DNA of 64,000 nt, taken from assembly GCA_947649495.1 (NCBI GenBank), contig CANSRU010000004.1, positions 62,001 to 126,000 of the forward strand, given 5' to 3'. A program made the translations under genes and the position numbers. Position 1 is the stretch's first letter. Each line of letters begins with the position of its first letter. Below, one piece after another: positions 1-7,024 of the stretch. The notes beneath the pieces were generated by a model, which searched no databases, was not told the origin of the DNA, and saw only the letters and a list, made by a program, of their open reading frames with translations. Source of the stretch: an uncultured Porphyromonadaceae bacterium. Its GTDB lineage: Bacteria; Bacteroidota; Bacteroidia; Bacteroidales; Muribaculaceae.

Positions 1-243
1 GTAGCCCAGTACCTCAAGAATCACAAGAACTCCAAGGTAGTTGTTAAGGGTTATGCATCGCCCGACGGTAACCTCGAATTCAACAAGAAACTTGCAGCCG
101 CACGTGCAGAGTCAGTTAAGAACTCTCTCGTTAAGAAGTATGGCATCAGCGCCGATCGCATCACAGCCGAAGGCGAAGGTATCGGCCACATGTTCAGCGA
201 AAACGACTGGAACCGAGTTTCAATCTGTACTCTCGAAGATTAA
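1..243 (+). CDS. OmpA-family outer membrane protein, C-terminal fragment (5' end outside window)
   Basis: This is the last 80 codons of a gene that begins before the window; the frame is open from base 1 to the TAA at 241-243. The residues form the end of an OmpA-like peptidoglycan-binding domain, with the SPDG turn, the conserved AAARAESV helix and the DWNRVSI strand. The fragment differs at only four positions from the matching part of the complete OmpA protein encoded at 458-1666, so the two are tandem paralogues. The missing N-terminal part is presumably a signal peptide and beta-barrel, as in its neighbour. It is expected to sit in the outer membrane and anchor it to peptidoglycan. Confidence 0.9.
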   Translation, partial: VAQYLKNHKNSKVVVKGYASPDGNLEFNKKLAAARAESVKNSLVKKYGISADRITAEGEGIGHMFSENDWNRVSICTLED

Positions 244-277
244 TAAAGTAAGGTGATATAAATCACCGTAAAATAGT

Positions 278-317
278 AAATAAACACATCCGGCCATTTG
301 GCCGGATGTGTTTATTT
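278..317 (+). terminator. Strong intrinsic terminator after the first OmpA gene
   Basis: An 18-bp perfect stem (arms 278-295 and 300-317, loop ATTT) contains the GC core ATCCGGCC/GGCCGGAT and ends in a T-rich arm. It separates the first OmpA gene from the promoter of the second. Confidence 0.85.
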
Positions 318-388
318 TAGTTAAAAGGTAAATTATATCTATATAAATTCTATATAAATAATGTGTGCAATCAAAAAAGGCATAAAAA

Positions 389-421
389 TTGTTATATTCA
401 TAAATTAAATAATTACCTTTG
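389..421 (+). promoter_or_regulatory. Bacteroidetes-type promoter of the second OmpA gene
   Basis: TTG at 389-391 and TACCTTTG at 414-421 are separated by 22 bases, matching the sigma-ABfr consensus (TTTG / TAnnTTTG). The start codon follows 36 bases later, leaving an A/T-rich leader. Basis: motif match only. Confidence 0.7.
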
Positions 422-457
422 CGAATTAAATAGTTTTAACAAGTATATATTATTAAG

Positions 458-1666
458 ATGAAAAAGTTCTTATTATCAGTGGTTGCGCTGGCCGGTGTTA
501 TGTCGGTTAATGCGCAGCAGGCTCTTGAATCTCCCGGATTCTGGTCCAATTGGTCGGTAGGTGTTGACGGTGGTGTGACCACTCCTCTCAAGGATCATGC
601 TTTCTTCGGTGATATGCGCGGTGCATTCGGTCTTCACATCCAGAAACAGCTCACACCCGCCTTTGCTCTCGGTGTTGAAGGCGCTTTCGGTGTGAACACC
701 TCTTCGTGGAATCAAAAATATTTTGAAGATATATTTGCTGACTATATGCTCAGCGGACGTAGTTCTACAGCTATAGACAATATGTATATCGGTGCATACG
801 CATCTGTCAACCTGTTTAATCTGATAGGCGGTTACAAGTGCGATGGCCGTCTGTTTGACATGGAAGTTGTGGCCGGTGCAGGCTGGGGTCATGAATTCTT
901 CGATAAGATGGCTTTGTTCCCCATGAGCATTGACGCCAAGGATCAGAACTATTTTATGACTAAGGTAGGTCTTAATTTCAACTTCAATGTTTGTGAAAAT
1001 CTTACTGTGTCGTTGAAACCGTCGGTTAACTTCAACATGACCGGCACTCACTACAACGCTCTCGATGTTGACAATACCAGCGCTGCTTACAATGTGCGCA
1101 AGGCTACGTTCAATCTCATGGCCGGCGTTACTTATAACTTCGGTCCCGGGTTCAAATGTGTTGAAACCCGCAATCAGGGCGAGATTGACGCACTCAACGC
1201 CCAGATTAACAAACTTCGTGGCGATATCGATGCATGTGCTGCCAATGGAGCCGCAATCGCTGCCAAGCGTGCCGCTCTCGCTTCTGAACTTGAGGCATGC
1301 AAAAACCGCAAGCCCGAAGTGGTGAAAGAGGTTAATAACAATCTTCAGAGCGTTCGTTACATATTCTACAAGATAGGTAGCTCGGTGATTACAGCCGACC
1401 AGCAGCCCAATGTGGAGATGGTAGCCCAGTATCTCAAGAACCACAAGGATTCAAAAGTGGTTGTGAAGGGTTATGCTTCTCCCGACGGTAATCTTGAATT
1501 TAACAAGAAACTTGCTGCTGCCCGTGCCGAATCAGTAAAGACCGCCCTTGTCAAGAAGTATGGTATAAGCGCTGACCGTATCACAGCTGAAGGCGAAGGT
1601 ATCGGCGAGATGTTCAGCGAAAACGACTGGAACCGAGTTTCGATCTGCACCCTCGAGGATAAATAA
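458..1666 (+). CDS. OmpA-family outer membrane protein (barrel plus peptidoglycan-binding domain)
   Basis: The protein is 402 residues long. It begins with a signal peptide (MKKFLLSVVALAGVMSVNA, cleavage before QQ). Next comes a region of alternating aromatic and polar strands up to about residue 230, typical of an outer membrane beta-barrel. An Ala/Lys-rich coiled coil follows at about 240-285, then an OmpA C-terminal domain at about 300-400. The peptidoglycan-contacting Asp (SPDG) and Arg (AAARAE) are present. The role is structural: tying the outer membrane to the cell wall, and probably acting as an abundant porin-like surface protein. It has its own promoter and terminator, so it is transcribed separately from its upstream paralogue, whose C-terminal domain is about 95% identical over 80 residues. 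Confidence 0.9.
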   Translation: MKKFLLSVVALAGVMSVNAQQALESPGFWSNWSVGVDGGVTTPLKDHAFFGDMRGAFGLHIQKQLTPAFALGVEGAFGVNTSSWNQKYFEDIFADYMLSGRSSTAIDNMYIGAYASVNLFNLIGGYKCDGRLFDMEVVAGAGWGHEFFDKMALFPMSIDAKDQNYFMTKVGLNFNFNVCENLTVSLKPSVNFNMTGTHYNALDVDNTSAAYNVRKATFNLMAGVTYNFGPGFKCVETRNQGEIDALNAQINKLRGDIDACAANGAAIAAKRAALASELEACKNRKPEVVKEVNNNLQSVRYIFYKIGSSVITADQQPNVEMVAQYLKNHKDSKVVVKGYASPDGNLEFNKKLAAARAESVKTALVKKYGISADRITAEGEGIGEMFSENDWNRVSICTLEDK

Positions 1667-1697
1667 TCAGGTCGTTAAGTTTAATAAGATTTAAGGC

Positions 1698-1732
1698 AAT
1701 CCCCGCAGTCTGGTAAACGGCTGCGGGGATTG
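1698..1732 (+). terminator. Intrinsic terminator after OmpA
   Basis: A 12-bp perfect stem (CAATCCCCGCAG at 1698-1709, partner at 1721-1732) with a 11-base loop, followed by TGTTGTG rather than a clean T-run. Confidence 0.7.
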
Positions 1733-1814
1733 TTGTGCTGACATGGCCTTTATGAATGATTGTTAAAACTCAGGGATGTGCAATCAGTAGAGGTAAGGAG
1801 CCGAGAATTTTTAC

Positions 1815-1822
1815 TACATTTG
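1815..1822 (+). promoter_or_regulatory. -7 box upstream of nrnA
   Basis: TACATTTG matches TAnnTTTG exactly and lies 18 bases before the nrnA ATG. I see no clear TTG at the expected upstream spacing. Confidence 0.55.
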
Positions 1823-1840
1823 TAACGAAAAAGTATTGAA

Positions 1841-2902
1841 ATGCTAAAACCGCTTATAAGTCAGGATAAGATAGAGGCCTTCCGTAAGTTGATGGAAGCG
1901 AGTGCCAATGTGGCCGTGGTATGCCACATGACACCCGATGGCGACGCCATGGGCTCCAGTCTTTGTCTGATGCATGTGTTGCGGGCTGCCGGTAAGAGTG
2001 TTTCGGTAGTGGTTCCGGACTGTCCGCCTGACAATATGATGTTTCTGCCTGGTGCCGATGAAGTGACGGTTGCGTCCTATCATCCAACCAAGGCTAAATA
2101 CATCTTTGCACGGGCCGATGTGATTTTCATGCTTGATTTCAATGATTTGAAGCGGATAGACCGCACGGCTCCATTTGTGGAGATGTCGAAAGCCCGCCGT
2201 ATACTTGTAGACCATCATCTTGAACCTGCGGTGAGAGCCGATGTTTCTGTTTCGTATCCCGAAAAATCATCAACTTGTGCTTTGCTTTACACTTTGCTGT
2301 GGCAGGCGGGGATGGATTCGCTGATAGATGTTGATGCCGCCACATGCTGTTGTGCCGGGATGATGACCGATACCGGGAATTTCAGCTATAATTCCAACGA
2401 CCCTGAGCTATATAAGATTCTGGCAGCGCTTGTGGAGAAAGGTGTTGATAAAGATGCGTTGTATGCACGGATATTCAATACCAGTTCGCTGAACAGAATC
2501 CGGATAATGGGTTATTCGCAATATGCCAAGATGCGGGTGTTGCCGGAGCATAAGGCTGCGCTTATCACACTGTCGCGCGATGAACTCAATGAGTTCGATT
2601 ATAAAAAGGGCGATACAGAGGCTCTTGTCAATGTGCCGTTGAGTGTGCCTGGTATAGTTTATTCGGTGTATCTCCGCGAAGATGAACCGGACTATGTGAA
2701 GGTGTCGATGCGTAGCAAGGGCGATTTTTCAGTGAAGGAGATATGCGAGTGCCACTTCGGCGGTGGCGGACATAAAAATGCGGCCGGAGGCGAGTTTCAC
2801 GGTTCGTTGGGTGACGCAGTGGCTCGTGTAATCGGTATAATGCCGCTATACGATTCGAAACTTCCGGGCGACGGATGCGGTATTGCTTCTGACGGACAAT
2901 GA
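1841..2902 (+). CDS. nrnA: DHH-family phosphoesterase, NrnA-like nanoRNase/pAp phosphatase
   Basis: This 353-residue protein belongs to the DHH/DHHA1 superfamily. Motif I is HMTPDGDAMGS (H29, D33, D35), the DHH triplet is at 124-126, a further metal-binding Asp lies in GMMTDTGNF (D177), and the DHHA1 substrate loop GGGGHKNAAG is at about 307-316. NrnA enzymes use Mn2+ to degrade 2-5-nucleotide RNA fragments and to dephosphorylate 3'-phosphoadenosine 5'-phosphate in the cytoplasm. The length is normal for NrnA and too short for RecJ. It appears to be the first gene of a run with the DUF4827 lipoprotein, glmM, an NlpC/P60 protein and an OmpA lipoprotein. Substrate preference among nanoRNA, pAp and cyclic dinucleotide products cannot be read from the sequence. 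Confidence 0.88.
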   Translation: MLKPLISQDKIEAFRKLMEASANVAVVCHMTPDGDAMGSSLCLMHVLRAAGKSVSVVVPDCPPDNMMFLPGADEVTVASYHPTKAKYIFARADVIFMLDFNDLKRIDRTAPFVEMSKARRILVDHHLEPAVRADVSVSYPEKSSTCALLYTLLWQAGMDSLIDVDAATCCCAGMMTDTGNFSYNSNDPELYKILAALVEKGVDKDALYARIFNTSSLNRIRIMGYSQYAKMRVLPEHKAALITLSRDELNEFDYKKGDTEALVNVPLSVPGIVYSVYLREDEPDYVKVSMRSKGDFSVKEICECHFGGGGHKNAAGGEFHGSLGDAVARVIGIMPLYDSKLPGDGCGIASDGQ

Positions 2903-2935
2903 TTTAATTTGATTAAACTGAATATAAACTTGATT

Positions 2936-3517
2936 ATGATGAAAATTAAAAATATAGCAGGCTCATTGATGTGTGTTTTCGCATTGGCGGTTTTCTTGCA
3001 GTCGTGCGAGAGCGGACGCAGCTATGCCGAATTGCTTGAGGATGAAAATAAGTCGGTGAACCGCTTTCTGGTAAATCAGATTGTGGAAAATGCCATACCT
3101 GCCGATACCGTGTTTGAGGTAGGTCCCGATGCGCCATATTATCAGCTCGATGGAGAGCAGAATATATATATGCAGGTGCTTTCGTTGGGCGATGATGGCA
3201 AGCCGGAGGATGATGATGTGGTGTATTTCCGCTTTTTGCGCTATAATCTTAATTATTATCAGGATGGCGATTATACCTCGTTGCCGTCGGAAGGTAATCA
3301 GGATAATCTAACCGAGGCGCCGACATCGTTCCGCTTCAACAATTATTCCTTGCCGTCGTCATCGCAATGGGGTTCGGGTATCCAGTTGCCGCTCAACTAT
3401 ATCCCGCTCGGATCGGAAATAAACCTCATTGTAAAGTCGCAGTATGGTTGGTCAAGCGAGATATCGTATGTGATGCCGTTTCTGTATCATGTCCGTTATT
3501 ACCGCAGCCAGATTTGA
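2936..3517 (+). CDS. DUF4827-type lipoprotein
   Basis: The protein is 193 residues long. It starts with a lipoprotein signal peptide ending in the lipobox LQSC (acylated Cys about residue 24), followed by acidic residues. The frame is open further upstream from a TTG at 2909, but the ATG pair at 2936/2939 places the signal peptide correctly, so I chose 2936. The body (SYAELLEDENKSVNRFL, then YYRSQ at the C-terminus) matches my memory of the Bacteroidales DUF4827 family, which has been compared with FKBP folds. I see no catalytic motif. It lies 33 bases after nrnA, the arrangement I recall from other Bacteroidales. Function unknown; cell-envelope location inferred from the lipobox. Confidence 0.75.
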   Translation: MMKIKNIAGSLMCVFALAVFLQSCESGRSYAELLEDENKSVNRFLVNQIVENAIPADTVFEVGPDAPYYQLDGEQNIYMQVLSLGDDGKPEDDDVVYFRFLRYNLNYYQDGDYTSLPSEGNQDNLTEAPTSFRFNNYSLPSSSQWGSGIQLPLNYIPLGSEINLIVKSQYGWSSEISYVMPFLYHVRYYRSQI

Positions 3518-3553
3518 TAATCCCATTCATTCACATCTTTATAATATATCGTA

Positions 3554-4942
3554 ATGACACTTATTAAATCCATATCCGGTATCCGCGGAACAATAGGCGG
3601 ACTTCCGGGCGAAGGGCTGTCGCCTGTCGATATTGTTAAATTTACCGCCGCGTATGCCACATTCATCCGTAAAACATCTCCCAATGGCTCGAATGTGATA
3701 GTCGTTGGCCGCGATGCCCGAGTGTCGGGACCTATGGTCAGCAGTGTTGTTGTGGCTACATTGTGTGCGATGGGTTTTGATGTGGTCAATATCGGACTTG
3801 CATCCACTCCTACCACCGAAATAGCTGTGGTGGCTGAGAAAGCCGATGGCGGTATAATAATTACGGCGAGTCACAATCCGGCGCAATGGAACGCGCTCAA
3901 ATTGCTTAACGGTAACGGTGAGTTTCTCAACGATGCCGAAGGTAAAGAGGTGTTGCGTATAGCTGAGGATGGTGGATACTCATTCGCTGAAGTCGGCGGG
4001 TTGGGAAATGAATATGTGAATAATACATATAACCGTCGCCATATAGAGCAGGTGCTCGCATTGCCACTCGTGGATTGTGAAGCCATAGCCAAGGCCGATT
4101 TTACGGTGGCCGTTGATGCGGTCAATTCCGTGGGTGGCGTTGTCATCCCGCAGTTGTTGCGTGCCCTTGGTGTGAAGAATATAGTGGAACTTAATTGTGA
4201 GCCTACAGGCCGTTTCGCCCACACTCCTGAACCTATACCTGAAAATCTCACTCAGATTTCAGATCTGATGCGCTCGGGTAAAGCCGATGTGGGATTTGTT
4301 GTGGATCCGGATGTTGACCGTCTGGCCATAGTGATGGAGAATGGCGAGATGTTTGTCGAGGAATACACCCTTGTGGCTGTGGCCGATTATGTGTTGTCGA
4401 ATACCCCCGGAGCTACGGTTTCAAACCTCAGCTCGTCGCGTGCTTTGCGTGATGTCACCGAGCGCCACGGTTGTTCTTACTCCGCATCGGCTGTCGGAGA
4501 GGTCAATGTAACTACCGAGATGAAGCGTACCGGCGCTGTGATAGGTGGAGAGGGCAATGGCGGGGTGATATATCCGGAGGCTCACTACGGGCGCGACGCC
4601 TTGGTAGGTGTGGCATTGTTCCTTACACTTTTGGCAAAGAGCGGTAAGAAAGTGAGTGAGCTTAAGGCCACATATCCGGCCTATGCCATAGCCAAGAATA
4701 AAATAGAGCTGACTCCCGGGATCGATGTCGACGCTATTCTGCAGGAGGTAAAGAAAATGTATTCGGCCGAAAAAGTTACCGACATAGATGGCGTTAAGAT
4801 CGATTTTGCCGATAGCTGGGTGCATCTGCGCAAGTCCAATACCGAGCCTATAATCAGAATCTATTCTGAGGCTCACACTATGGAGCAGGCCGATGCGTTG
4901 GCCGACAAAATCAAAGCCGTGGTTCAGAAGATGGCAAAGTGA
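3554..4942 (+). CDS. glmM: Phosphoglucosamine mutase
   Basis: The 462-residue protein has the four-domain layout of the alpha-D-phosphohexomutases. The phosphoserine loop is TASHNP (S106), the Mg2+ loop is DPDVDRLA (D251, D253, D255), the sugar-specificity loop is GGEGNGG (about 333) and the phosphate-binding loop is SNTEPIIRI near the C-terminus. GlmM converts glucosamine-6-phosphate to glucosamine-1-phosphate for UDP-GlcNAc, and so for peptidoglycan and LPS. The GEGNGG loop is unlike the classic proteobacterial GlmM loop, but Bacteroidetes GlmM-annotated enzymes commonly have it. A phosphomannomutase/phosphoglucomutase activity is therefore a reasonable alternative. The stop codon overlaps the GTG start of the next gene. 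Confidence 0.82.
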   Translation: MTLIKSISGIRGTIGGLPGEGLSPVDIVKFTAAYATFIRKTSPNGSNVIVVGRDARVSGPMVSSVVVATLCAMGFDVVNIGLASTPTTEIAVVAEKADGGIIITASHNPAQWNALKLLNGNGEFLNDAEGKEVLRIAEDGGYSFAEVGGLGNEYVNNTYNRRHIEQVLALPLVDCEAIAKADFTVAVDAVNSVGGVVIPQLLRALGVKNIVELNCEPTGRFAHTPEPIPENLTQISDLMRSGKADVGFVVDPDVDRLAIVMENGEMFVEEYTLVAVADYVLSNTPGATVSNLSSSRALRDVTERHGCSYSASAVGEVNVTTEMKRTGAVIGGEGNGGVIYPEAHYGRDALVGVALFLTLLAKSGKKVSELKATYPAYAIAKNKIELTPGIDVDAILQEVKKMYSAEKVTDIDGVKIDFADSWVHLRKSNTEPIIRIYSEAHTMEQADALADKIKAVVQKMAK

Positions 4943-5904
4943 CACGTCTGGTTAAAATAATATTGGTGACAATGACGTGCCTGAGCACGTCATTGTCGGT
5001 TATACAGGCACGCTCCATAGAGTGGGCATTGGTAAAGGTGGGCGCGGCGAGTATGCGTGCGCGCCCTGCTCATTCTGCCGAACTTGAGACGCAGGCTTCG
5101 TATGGCGCTCCCGTGCAGTTGCTTGATAGCGTGGGCGAATGGCGGAAGGTGCGAATGGCTGATGGATATGAGGCCTATGCTCATCTGTCGGCATTGCATC
5201 CTGTCGATTCTGCCCACATGGCATCGTGGCGTCGGGCTCCACGCCTTATAGTTACTTCCCCGTTGCAGCACTATATACTGTCTGATACCACCGGCGTGAG
5301 GCATGCAGGTATAGTTGCTGATATATCGCTCGGAGCGATAGTTGAGGGTAATGTTTGCCCGGGAAGTCGCTATGCCGATGTCCGGCTGCCTGATGGGCGC
5401 AGGGGTTATGTCCCGTCGCAGATTGTTGAGGATTTCGACAGATGGTGCGATAAGACACCTTCGGTAGAGCGGATTCTTGACGCGGCGCGGGCCATGAATG
5501 GTGTCTCCTATCTGTGGGGTGGCACTACACCCAAGGCGGTTGATTGTTCCGGATTCACACAGCTGTGTTATGTTGCAGCCGGATTGTTGCTCCCACGCAA
5601 TGCATCTGAGCAGGCTCTTTCCGGTGACTCGCTTGATGTGAGCCGGCCTGAAACATTCCGGCCTGGCGATCTGCTTTTTTTCGGCGATGGCGATGGCGAT
5701 GGCGTCAGGATAACCCATGTGGCCGTCTACTGCGGGGCGACACGGTTTCTGCATGCGTCGGGGCGTGTGCATGAAAGCAGTTTCAATCCTGCCGATTCGT
5801 TGTTCATACCACGGCGGGTGCTGAAAGCCGTGAGGATATTGGGCACGCCAGGCGTAAATGCTTTCAGATATCATCCGTGGTACAAAACCGGTGGCGTGGA
5901 TTAA
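4939..5904 (+). CDS. NlpC/P60 cysteine hydrolase with SH3 domains
   Basis: This 321-residue secreted protein overlaps glmM by 4 bases. I chose the GTG at 4939 because it gives a full signal peptide (about residues 1-25, ending IQA); the next ATG (4972) would cut it short. Two bacterial SH3-like modules (about 30-90 and 100-165) precede an NlpC/P60 domain with the catalytic Cys203 (VDCSGF), His260 (ITHVAVY) and a third polar residue, probably His272 (LHASG). These enzymes cut peptidoglycan stem peptides, often gamma-D-Glu-diamino acid bonds, during wall remodelling or recycling. Linkage to glmM and to an OmpA-type lipoprotein supports a wall role. A GD-repeat loop (residues 249-255) next to the catalytic His comes from a hexanucleotide repeat. 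Confidence 0.85.
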   Translation: MTRLVKIILVTMTCLSTSLSVIQARSIEWALVKVGAASMRARPAHSAELETQASYGAPVQLLDSVGEWRKVRMADGYEAYAHLSALHPVDSAHMASWRRAPRLIVTSPLQHYILSDTTGVRHAGIVADISLGAIVEGNVCPGSRYADVRLPDGRRGYVPSQIVEDFDRWCDKTPSVERILDAARAMNGVSYLWGGTTPKAVDCSGFTQLCYVAAGLLLPRNASEQALSGDSLDVSRPETFRPGDLLFFGDGDGDGVRITHVAVYCGATRFLHASGRVHESSFNPADSLFIPRRVLKAVRILGTPGVNAFRYHPWYKTGGVD

Positions 5905-5956
5905 ACGTTTTAACTATTGAGAAGTCAAATATATATGTATCTAATAATGAATGCTT

Positions 5957-6826
5957 ATGAAATCTAAAAGAATTTTATTGATTGCGGGTGCCACGCTTGT
6001 TATTGCTCTCGGCAGTTGTGTCAGCAAGAAGAAATATGTGGCCCTCCAGGACCAGTACAATGACCTCAACCGCGACTATACCGCCATGCAGGTGGCGTTG
6101 GCTGAAAGCAAGGCCAATCATAAGAGTGTCGAGGCTCTTCTCGAGGAGGCCCGCCGCAACAATTCGGAACTGAAGCAGGCCTATGGTGTGTTGCAGGGCA
6201 ATCTCGCGCAGAGTCTTGAACAGAATTCGCAGGGCAATGTCAATATAGCCAAACTCGTGGACGAGATAAATGCCTCAAACCGCTATATCAAGCAGCTTGT
6301 AGAAGCCAAATCAAAAAGCGATTCGCTCAACATGGTGTTGACCAACAATCTCACGCGCTCGCTGTCGCGCGACGACCTTAAGGATGTTGACATTAAAGTA
6401 CTTAAGGGCGTGGTCTATATCTCGTTGGCCGATAATATGCTTTTCCGTTCGGGCAGCTATGAAATCAGCGACCGCGCAATGGAGATTCTTGGTAAAATCG
6501 CGAAAATCATAAAGGACTATAACAATTATGATGTGCTCGTAGAGGGTAATACTGACAATGTGCCTATCTCACGTCAGAATATCCGCAACAACTGGGACCT
6601 TTCGGCACTTCGTGCATCGTCGGTGGTTCAGGTGCTGCAGAATCGTTTTGGTGTGAATCCGTCTCGTCTCACAGCCGGAGGCCGTGGTGAATACAATCCT
6701 GTAGCATCCAACGACAGCGACTTCGGCCGTCAGCAGAACCGCCGCACCGAAATAATCATCACCCCCAGCCTTGACCAGTTCATGGATTTGATAGACAAGG
6801 CTCCCGATACAGACGAAACCAAGTAG
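5957..6826 (+). CDS. OmpA/MotB-domain lipoprotein with coiled coil
   Basis: The protein has about 289 residues. It carries a lipoprotein signal (lipobox LGSC), then a long coiled coil (about residues 25-120, rich in Gln/Asn/Glu heptads such as YVALQDQYNDL), and an OmpA domain from about 135 to 270. That domain contains VEGNTDNVP and LSALRASSVVQVL, so the peptidoglycan-binding Asp and Arg are conserved. It is probably anchored in the inner leaflet of the outer membrane and bound to peptidoglycan. An in-frame ATG two codons upstream (5951) is the alternative start. A strong terminator follows, marking the end of the nrnA-glmM run. Confidence 0.85.
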   Translation: MKSKRILLIAGATLVIALGSCVSKKKYVALQDQYNDLNRDYTAMQVALAESKANHKSVEALLEEARRNNSELKQAYGVLQGNLAQSLEQNSQGNVNIAKLVDEINASNRYIKQLVEAKSKSDSLNMVLTNNLTRSLSRDDLKDVDIKVLKGVVYISLADNMLFRSGSYEISDRAMEILGKIAKIIKDYNNYDVLVEGNTDNVPISRQNIRNNWDLSALRASSVVQVLQNRFGVNPSRLTAGGRGEYNPVASNDSDFGRQQNRRTEIIITPSLDQFMDLIDKAPDTDETK

Positions 6827-6851
6827 TTCCCGATTGTAACTACGTTATTAA

Positions 6852-6892
6852 CAGGCCGTCCGCAACCATATTCAGGAGTTGCGGACGGCCTG
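6852..6892 (+). terminator. Intrinsic terminator
   Basis: A 15-bp perfect stem (CAGGCCGTCCGCAAC and its complement, arms 6852-6866 and 6878-6892) lies 26 bases after the OmpA-lipoprotein stop. Confidence 0.8.
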
Positions 6893-6959
6893 ATGTTTAT
6901 CCCAGGGCCAATATTTGGGATATGTGTGGCCATTACTGCATATCTCCTATGCTCTCCCG

Positions 6960-6989
6960 TTGCTAATTGCCGATAAATTACTAAATTTG
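6960..6989 (+). promoter_or_regulatory. Promoter of the ileS operon
   Basis: TTG (6960-6962), a 19-base spacer and TAAATTTG (6982-6989) match the Bacteroidetes consensus. The ileS ATG lies 36 bases downstream. I see no T-box-like leader in this short interval. Confidence 0.7.
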
Positions 6990-7024
6990 CAGAAAAATTT
7001 GTGTCTGAATAAATTCACGTCTGC

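Noticed and set aside
476-1444. Long minus-strand open frame (322 codons) opposite the OmpA gene
   Set aside because: It mirrors the codon bias of a clear gene on the plus strand and has no domain, signal or start context of its own.
2909-2938. TTG-initiated extension of the DUF4827 lipoprotein
   Set aside because: The extra residues displace the lipobox, and the ATG pair at 2936/2939 gives a normal signal peptide.
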